Part shown: in pieces, positions 59,279 to 64,000 of the stretch
How positions within the stretch are numbered: the first letter of the stretch is position 1
Layout: each line of letters opens with the position of its first letter
Source: Streptomyces pristinaespiralis
Lineage (GTDB): Bacteria; Actinomycetota; Actinomycetes; Streptomycetales; Streptomycetaceae
Direction: 5' to 3'
Assembly (NCBI RefSeq): GCF_001278075.1
Contig: NZ_CP011340.1
Coordinates: 6,755,501 to 6,819,500 of the forward strand
DNA length: 64,000 nt
Program-made: the position numbers and the translations under genes
The notes under the pieces: model-generated
Database searches by the model: none
Told to the model about the DNA's origin: nothing
What the model saw: the letters and a program-made list of their open reading frames with translations, nothing else

Positions 59279-60367
59279 ATGCCGCAGCAGGTGCAAGGTG
59301 TGATCGCACCCGGGAAGAACGAGCCGGTACGGGTCGAGACGATCATCGTCCCCGACCCGGGGCCGGGCGAGGCCGTGGTGCAGGTGCAGGCCTGCGGGGT
59401 CTGCCACACCGATCTGCACTACAAGCAGGGCGGGATCAACGACGACTTCCCGTTCCTCCTCGGCCACGAGGCCGCCGGTGTCGTCGAGTCGGTCGGCGAC
59501 GGCGTCACCGACGTCGAGCCGGGCGACTTCGTGATCCTCAACTGGCGTGCCGTCTGCGGCCGGTGCCGCGCCTGCCTGCGCGGACGCCCCTGGTACTGCT
59601 TCGACACCCACAACGCCGGGCAGAAGATGACCCTCGCGGACTCGGGCAAGGAGCTCTCGCCGGCACTCGGCATCGGGGCCTTCGCCGAGAAGACCCTGGT
59701 CGCCGCGGGCCAGTGCACCAAGGTCGACCCGGCGGCCTCACCCGCGGTGGCCGGACTGCTCGGCTGCGGTGTGATGGCCGGCATCGGCGCCGCCATCAAC
59801 ACCGGTCAGGTGGGCCGCGGCGACTCGGTGGCCGTCATCGGCTGCGGCGGCGTGGGCGACGCGGCCGTCGTCGGGGCCCGGCTGGCCGGCGCCGCCCGGA
59901 TCATCGCCGTCGACATCGACGACCGCAAGCTCCGGACCGCGAAGAAGATGGGCGCCACCCACACCGTCAACTCGGCCTCCACCGACCCCGTCGAAGCGAT
60001 CCGCGAACTCACCGGAGGCTTCGGCGCCGACGTCGTCATCGAGGCCGTCGGGCGGCCCGAGACGTACGAACAGGCCTTCTACGCCCGCGACCTGGCCGGC
60101 ACCGTCGTCCTCGTCGGTGTCCCCACCCCCGAGATGAGGATCGAGCTGCCGCTGCTGGACGTCTTCGGCAGGGGCGGGGCGCTCAAGTCGTCCTGGTACG
60201 GCGACTGCCTGCCCTCCCGCGACTTCCCGATGCTGGTCGACCTGCACCAGCAGGGGCGCATCGACCTCGGCGCGTTCGTCACGGAGACCATCGGACTCGG
60301 CGACGTCGAGAAGGCGTTCGCCCGGATGCACGAGGGCGACGTGCTGCGATCGGTGGTGCAGTTCTGA
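59279..60367 (+). CDS. mscR: S-(hydroxymethyl)mycothiol dehydrogenase
   Basis: A 362-residue zinc medium-chain dehydrogenase of the mycothiol-dependent formaldehyde/nitrosothiol type. Features: [41 protein letters not shown], structural zinc cysteines [18 protein letters not shown] motif [20 protein letters not shown] and [19 protein letters not shown]. It oxidises the formaldehyde-mycothiol adduct and may reduce S-nitrosomycothiol. It overlaps the MBL hydrolase gene by TGATG, the conserved mycobacterial and Streptomyces pairing. Confidence 0.94.
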   Translation: MPQQVQGVIAPGKNEPVRVETIIVPDPGPGEAVVQVQACGVCHTDLHYKQGGINDDFPFLLGHEAAGVVESVGDGVTDVEPGDFVILNWRAVCGRCRACLRGRPWYCFDTHNAGQKMTLADSGKELSPALGIGAFAEKTLVAAGQCTKVDPAASPAVAGLLGCGVMAGIGAAINTGQVGRGDSVAVIGCGGVGDAAVVGARLAGAARIIAVDIDDRKLRTAKKMGATHTVNSASTDPVEAIRELTGGFGADVVIEAVGRPETYEQAFYARDLAGTVVLVGVPTPEMRIELPLLDVFGRGGALKSSWYGDCLPSRDFPMLVDLHQQGRIDLGAFVTETIGLGDVEKAFARMHEGDVLRSVVQF

Positions 60368-60996
60368 TGGCGGCCCGTATCGATCATCTCGTCACCTCCG
60401 GCACCTTCTCGCTCGACGGCGGCACCTGGGACGTCGACAACAACGTCTGGATCGTCGGCGACGACCACGAGGCGATCGTCGTCGACGCCGCGCACGACGC
60501 CGACGCGATCCTCGCCGCGCTCGGCGGCCGCACGCTGCGCGCCATCGTCTGCACCCACGCGCACAACGACCACATCGACGCGGCCCCGGCGCTCGCCGCC
60601 GCCACCGGCGCGCCGGTCCTGCTGCACCCCGACGACCTGCCGCTGTGGAAGCAGACCCATCCGGAGCGCGCCCCCGACGGCGAGCTCGTGGACGGGGCGG
60701 TCATCAGCGTCGCGGGCACCGGGCTGACGGTGCTGCACACCCCGGGCCACGCCCCCGGCGCCGTATGCCTGCACGCCCCCGAGCTGGCCACCGTCTTCAC
60801 CGGCGACACGCTCTTCCAGGGCGGACCCGGCGCCACCGGCCGGTCGTTCTCCCACTTCCCGACGATCGTCGACTCGATCAGGGACCGGCTGCTCACCCTG
60901 CCGCCGGAGACCGTCGTCCGTACCGGCCACGGCGACACGACGACCATCGGCGCGGAGGCGCCGCACCTTCAGGAGTGGATCGACCGCGGCCACTGA
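60367..60996 (+). CDS. MBL-fold hydrolase paired with mscR
   Basis: A 209-residue metallo-hydrolase: metal motif VCTHAHNDHIDAAPALA, HTPGHAPGAVCLHAP, FTGDTLFQGGPGATGR and RTGHGDTTTIG. Small glyoxalase II-like enzyme. Translationally coupled to mscR; in mycobacteria the same pair occurs (recollection). It is a good candidate to hydrolyse S-formylmycothiol to formate and mycothiol, finishing formaldehyde detoxification (inference). Its 3' end overlaps the convergent pseudouridine synthase gene by 28 bases. Confidence 0.9.
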   Translation: MAARIDHLVTSGTFSLDGGTWDVDNNVWIVGDDHEAIVVDAAHDADAILAALGGRTLRAIVCTHAHNDHIDAAPALAAATGAPVLLHPDDLPLWKQTHPERAPDGELVDGAVISVAGTGLTVLHTPGHAPGAVCLHAPELATVFTGDTLFQGGPGATGRSFSHFPTIVDSIRDRLLTLPPETVVRTGHGDTTTIGAEAPHLQEWIDRGH

Positions 60997-61913
60997 GCGA
61001 ACTCCAGCCGGCTGCGGAAGCTGCGCGGTTCACCGGTCACCGGATCGGTGAACTCCAGCGCCCGCGCGAGCAGCTGGAGCGGGCGGGCGTAGTCGTCGGG
61101 GCCGTCGGGAAGCACCACCGGATACAGCGGGTCGTGCAGGATCGGCAGCCCCAGGGCGTTCATATGGACGCGCAGCTGATGGGTACGGCCGGTGGCCGGC
61201 AGCAGCCGGTACCGGCCGAGCCCGTCCCGCACCTCGAGCAGCTCGATCCGGCTCTCGCTGTTCGGCTCCCCCGGCTCCTCCACGGCCGTGAGCACCCCGC
61301 GTTCCTTGACGATCCGGCTGCGCACGGTCCGCGGCAGTGCCACGGCCGGGTCGTAGGGCGCGACGGCCTCGTACTCCTTGCGCACCAGCCGGTCCCGGAA
61401 CATCGTCTGATAGGCACCCCGGTCGCCCGGCCGTACGACGAAGAGGACCAGCCCGGCCGTGAGGCGGTCCAGCCGGTGCGCGGGCTGCAGCGACGGCAGG
61501 TCCAGGCCACGGCGCATCCGGGCCAGCGCCGTCTCCCGCACATGGCTGCCGCGCGGCATGGTGGCCAGGAAGTGCGGCTTGTCGGCGATCACGATGTGCT
61601 CGTCGCGGTGCACGACGCCGATCTCGAACGGCACCCGCTCCTCCGCGGGGAAGTCACGGTGGAACCAGAGGTCCCGTCCCGCCGTGTAGGACTCGTCCGC
61701 GGTGACGGGCCCCTCCGCGTCGACGAAACGGCCTTCACGGACCATCGCGTCGACCCGCTCGGCGCCGATGGCGGCCCCGTACCGGGCCAGCAGATGATCA
61801 CGCACGGTCGGCCAGACCCCGTCCGGGTCCTCGGGCAGCCGCAGCCGCACGGGGTCGATGCCGTCGCGCTGGGGGAGCGGGGCGGGCCGGGGCGGTCTGT
61901 TTCTGCGTCTCAC
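60969..61913 (-). CDS. RluA-family pseudouridine synthase
   Basis: A 314-residue RNA-modifying enzyme. The catalytic aspartate is in LQPAHRLDRLTAGLVLFV near residue 165; HRDEHIVIADKPHFLATMPR precedes it and LLPATGRTHQLRVHMNALGLPILHDPLY is the C-terminal family signature. It isomerises uridine to pseudouridine in tRNA or rRNA; which site cannot be told. The N-terminus is basic and has a short S4-like region (RVDAMVREGRFVDAEG). It ends inside the convergent MBL gene. Confidence 0.92.
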   Translation of the reverse strand: MRRRNRPPRPAPLPQRDGIDPVRLRLPEDPDGVWPTVRDHLLARYGAAIGAERVDAMVREGRFVDAEGPVTADESYTAGRDLWFHRDFPAEERVPFEIGVVHRDEHIVIADKPHFLATMPRGSHVRETALARMRRGLDLPSLQPAHRLDRLTAGLVLFVVRPGDRGAYQTMFRDRLVRKEYEAVAPYDPAVALPRTVRSRIVKERGVLTAVEEPGEPNSESRIELLEVRDGLGRYRLLPATGRTHQLRVHMNALGLPILHDPLYPVVLPDGPDDYARPLQLLARALEFTDPVTGEPRSFRSRLEFAQWPRSIHS

Positions 61914-62083
61914 CGACGCGACTGTAGACCGGGCGGGGCCGTGGCGACGGCGGCGCCTGCCGCGTCCGGGCCGTCCCGCCCGGTGTCCTGCCGCACGAGC
62001 AGCACGATCGAGGGGACCGGGAACAGCAGCGGGAAGCCCCGGTCCTGCTGCAATCGGTCCTCGCCCGCCCGGTCCCGGCGCAT
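61910..62083 (-). CDS. possible small protein coupled to the SMR exporter gene
   Basis: A 57-residue frame whose ATG overlaps the SMR stop codon (TGATG) and whose stop overlaps the start of the pseudouridine synthase gene. It begins MRRDRAGEDRLQQDRGFPLL and has one moderately hydrophobic stretch (LLFPVPSIVLLV). Coupling on both sides is suggestive, but the length is short, no homology is recognised, and a chance frame is quite possible in this GC-rich sequence. Confidence 0.25.
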   Translation of the reverse strand: MRRDRAGEDRLQQDRGFPLLFPVPSIVLLVRQDTGRDGPDAAGAAVATAPPGLQSRR

Positions 62084-62409
62084 CAGTGCTCCATCCCGCC
62101 GCCGACGTACATCACCACGACGCCGATGATGACGAGGGCGATACCGATGAGCGTCGCCGGTCTGACCGGTTCGTCGAAGAGGACGACGCCGCCGAGGAAC
62201 GCGCCCACGGTGCCCACGCCCGACCAGATCGCGTACACGGGACCGACGTTGAGCGTCTTGAGCGCCTGCGCCAGCATGAGGAACGCGGCGCCGTAGCCGA
62301 TGACCACCAGGACGGTGGGGCCGAGGCGGGTCAGACCGTGCGAGGCGCGCAGCGAGAGCGTCGCGATCACTTCGGAGATGATCGCTCCCGCGACCAGCAG
62401 GGCCCCCAT
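62083..62409 (-). CDS. small multidrug resistance (SMR) family transporter
   Basis: A 108-residue protein with four membrane helices. The membrane glutamate essential to SMR proteins is at position 13 (AGAIISEVIATLSLRAS), followed by the helix 3 block KTLNVGPVYAIWSGVGTVGAFLGGVVLF and the final helix ALVIIGVVVMYVGG. It exports quaternary cations, guanidinium or polyamine-type compounds as a homo- or heterodimer. Its ATG overlaps the TetR stop by one base (TGATG), so repressor and pump are coupled. Confidence 0.93.
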   Translation of the reverse strand: MGALLVAGAIISEVIATLSLRASHGLTRLGPTVLVVIGYGAAFLMLAQALKTLNVGPVYAIWSGVGTVGAFLGGVVLFDEPVRPATLIGIALVIIGVVVMYVGGGMEH

Positions 62410-63110
62410 CAGCGCGACTCCCCGGCGCTGCCGGCCGGATCCGTGCTCGATCGACCGGGGCCGGCCCGATCGGCGCTCGAGGGACCGGAGTCGGCGTTGC
62501 CGGTGCCGACGCGACCGGTGCCGATGGCTCCCGTGTCGATGAGACCGGTGACGAGCCGGCGCAGCTCGACATGGGCCGCGCCGTGCGGCGGGGCGAGACG
62601 GAGCAGCCGCGCCGTCCACCAGCCGTCGACGGCCATGCGTACGAGCGTGCTCACCCCCGGCGGCAGGCCGTCCGCATCCAGCCGTTCCTGCCATGCCCGG
62701 TAGTGGCGCTGGAGGACGTCGAGCACTTCGGGGCCGGCCGCCGCGGCGATCAGCGCCAGCGGGACCTCGTCGCGGCCGGCGGTGCCCGGCTCCGGGGCCA
62801 CCTCGGGGATCGAGCGGTCGAGCCAGGCCATGGTGTAGGCGCCGGGAGGGGCGTCCGGGCCGGGCAGTACCGCCTCGAAGCGGTCCACCAGCCGCTGGAC
62901 GACGCCCTCGACCAGGGCGCGTTTGCTCGGGAAGTGGTGCAGCAGACCGCCCTTGCTGACGCCCGCCTCCGCGGCGACGGCGTCCAGCCGGACCGCGTCC
63001 ACGCCTCCCTTCACCAGCAGCCGCTCCACAGCGTCGAGGAGTCGATCCCGCACGGTTCCGCCCGTCTCTCGTGCCGATCCGTTACCGACCGTCTGGACGG
63101 TCGAATGCAT
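62409..63110 (-). CDS. TetR-family repressor of the SMR exporter
   Basis: A 233-residue regulator. The helix-turn-helix is VRDRLLDAVERLLVKGGVDA then VRLDAVAAEAGVSKGGLLHHF; the ligand domain ends in a long Gly/Ser/Thr-rich tail with GTGRVGTGNADSGPSS. ATG 63110 gives the longest form, but an 18-base palindrome falls on codons 3-9, so GTG 63053 (MRDRLL) may be the true start, or the transcript may be leaderless. Coupled to the SMR gene; probably autoregulated through that palindrome. Confidence 0.87.
   Translation of the reverse strand: MHSTVQTVGNGSARETGGTVRDRLLDAVERLLVKGGVDAVRLDAVAAEAGVSKGGLLHHFPSKRALVEGVVQRLVDRFEAVLPGPDAPPGAYTMAWLDRSIPEVAPEPGTAGRDEVPLALIAAAAGPEVLDVLQRHYRAWQERLDADGLPPGVSTLVRMAVDGWWTARLLRLAPPHGAAHVELRRLVTGLIDTGAIGTGRVGTGNADSGPSSADRAGPGRSSTDPAGSAGESR
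63086..63103. promoter_or_regulatory. 18-base TetR-type palindrome at the tetR-SMR promoter
   Basis: CGACCGTC-TG-GACGGTCG, perfect 8-bp arms with a two-base centre. Confidence 0.7.
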
Positions 63111-63639
63111 GCTAGCACCGCTCCTGGCCTGGCCTGCGGAAACGTCCGGTGAATTCTGCTGACGCGGCGGTAAGTGGATTCGATAAATCCCGGTTCTGCG
63201 CTCGCGAGCGCCTCGGGATGTGACTACGGTCTGCCGTTGAATTGAGTGCCGTCATGAACGGTGATCGGCATTTCTTGACCGTGGGGAATCGAAACGGATG
63301 TCACTCGGCCGGCAGGTGTCGCGTCAGCCGCGGCGTGCCGCCCGACGTGCCGCCCAGGGCCAGGGCCCGGGCCCGGCTGCCGCGATGCCGACCCGGCACG
63401 GGGGCTGCGCTGTCAACGGCGACCTTGTGCTGCCGGCTGCTTCCAAGGCGAGTATTTTCCGTGCGCAGGGCTGCCCGCGCCCGTTCGTTCATGACGCGGA
63501 CCTCTGCATGCCTTTCTCATGCGACTGGCACCCTTTCGATTTGGGCTGCGCACATCCCCATTCATTCGTGCGAGGAAACCGGCCATGGTCAAGGACGGCC
63601 GCGTCGTTTCGCGCATTCCAGATGCCGGGGGAATCCTGA
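63111..63639. other. 529-base interval without a recognisable gene
   Basis: The stretch between the TetR start and the aminotransferase-like fragment is less GC-rich than its surroundings in places (GATAAATCCC near 63183, TTTCTTGACC near 63271). The frames that stay open do not show normal Streptomyces third-position bias or any family I recognise. The TetR promoter must lie at its left edge. The rest looks like debris beside the tRNA gene. Confidence 0.5.
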
Positions 63640-63840
63640 ATGAATGGCGAGCCGATTGTGTGCGGTTCCAGCGACAACCTCGACCTCACCGACGACCCGC
63701 GCGTCCGTGCCGCCGCCCGACAGGCCCTCGACACCTACGGATGCTCCTGCACGGGGTCCCGTTTCCTCAACGGCGACGTCGACCTCCACCAGGAACTCGA
63801 GCAGGAGCAAGCCCACTTCCTCGGCAACCGGCCGCCGTCC
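63640..63840 (+). pseudogene. fragment of an alpha-oxoamine synthase (BioF/KBL/ALAS family)
   Basis: About 65 residues read MNGEPIVCGSSDNLDLTDDP and continue RVRAAARQALDTYG, CSCTGSRFLNGDVDLHQEL and EQEQAHFLG. This matches the N-terminal third of pyridoxal-phosphate alpha-oxoamine synthases (typically FGSNDYLGL, DPRV, YGxGxTGSRxLNGxxxLHxELE). The key YLGL is degraded to NLDL. The upstream part of such a protein is absent, and downstream the frame runs into the tRNA terminator, so no complete enzyme can be made. It is best read as a gene remnant. Confidence 0.6.
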
Positions 63841-63857
63841 CCGAGGCGCGACAAAAA

Positions 63858-63883
63858 GATCCCCACGGAACTCCGTGGGGATC
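63858..63883 (-). terminator. rho-independent terminator of tRNA-Leu
   Basis: Perfect 12-bp stem GATCCCCACGGA / TCCGTGGGGATC with a two-base loop, followed on the minus strand by TTTTTG, four bases past the tRNA 3' end. Confidence 0.92.
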
Positions 63884-63887
63884 TTGT

Positions 63888-63975
63888 TGGTGTCCGAGGG
63901 GGGACTTGAACCCCCACGCCCGATAAAGGGCACTAGCACCTCAAGCTAGCGCGTCTGCCATTCCGCCACCCGGAC
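63888..63975 (-). tRNA. tRNA-Leu, anticodon GAG
   Basis: An 88-base class II tRNA read on the minus strand. The acceptor stem is GTCCGGG with CTCGGAC, the discriminator is A, and CCA is encoded. The anticodon arm is CTAGC-TTGAGGT-GCTAG, giving GAG, which reads CUC and CUU leucine codons. It has a long variable arm (TGCCC-TTTAT-CGGGC) and the T arm GGGGGTTCAAGTCCCCC. Confidence 0.96.
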
Positions 63976-64000
63976 AAGGTGTCTGTCTCGCGGCCCTGGG

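Noticed and set aside
1..64000. CRISPR array, rRNA operon or natural-product gene cluster
   Set aside because: No regularly spaced direct repeats, no rRNA sequence and no PKS/NRPS/terpene core genes were found; the genes are mainly metabolism, transport and regulation.

Overview
The window is chromosomal DNA of a Streptomyces-like actinomycete. It has very high G+C, third codon positions are almost all G or C, and GTG starts are frequent. Several genes belong to Streptomyces or actinomycete families: a mycothiol-dependent formaldehyde dehydrogenase, SoxR with its four-cysteine cluster, a DUF5925 AAA ATPase, a class F-type sortase, and secreted SGNH and NamZ-type enzymes. From memory, the gene order resembles the Streptomyces coelicolor stretch that holds the SCO1725 lipase, hmgA, the CitSc citrate transporter, soxR and the gluconate genes. 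That comparison is recollection, not a search.

Bases 1-8900: end of a TctA-type transporter; a DUF402/GNAT pair; a small GntR regulator whose downstream partner looks cut off; a TnpB-bearing element (about 3226-5050); a DUF5925 ATPase; a secreted SGNH lipase; a membrane-anchored protein kinase homologue that has lost key catalytic residues; and an 87-residue conserved-looking protein. Bases 8900-20000: a CoA-transferase; an ABC exporter with its divergent TetR regulator and two operator copies; a secreted peptidoglycan-binding-like protein; a GntR regulator with an orphan type ISP specificity-like protein; hmgA with a divergent TetR; and a large molybdopterin oxidoreductase.

Bases 20000-32000: a CitMHS citrate transporter with a long hairpin over its ribosome binding site; an MFS exporter; a secreted cell-surface protein with a sortase; an orphan sugar-type ABC ATPase; aldehyde and alcohol dehydrogenases; an MHS symporter; and a TetR-ArsR-EamA operon. 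Bases 32000-36000: acyl-CoA metabolism (acyl-CoA dehydrogenase, TetR, MaoC) and soxR. Bases 36000-42800: an Rnl5-type RNA ligase, two uncharacterised proteins, an alpha/beta hydrolase relative with a lost nucleophile, an erythromycin esterase-family protein and a NamZ-type muramidase.

Bases 42800-48600 hold the most coherent system. An SDR, an acyl-CoA ligase and a TetR are encoded on the plus strand. An ACAD10/11-type dehydrogenase and an aminoglycoside-phosphotransferase-like kinase are on the minus strand. The two transcription units share a near-identical operator. The gene set matches the Pseudomonas levulinate/4-hydroxyacid (Lva) pathway. Bases 48600-63100: metallo-hydrolases, a His-rich duplicated protein, DUF202 proteins, Nudix, flavin and molybdenum redox proteins, the gluconate module, an amino-acid permease, the mscR formaldehyde pair, an RluA-type synthase and an SMR exporter with its TetR. 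The window ends in a tRNA-Leu(GAG) gene flanked by apparent gene debris, including a fragment of an alpha-oxoamine synthase.

A recurring theme is local TetR/GntR control. At least eight palindromic or repeated operator candidates can be read directly, and three of them occur as pairs linking separate transcription units.
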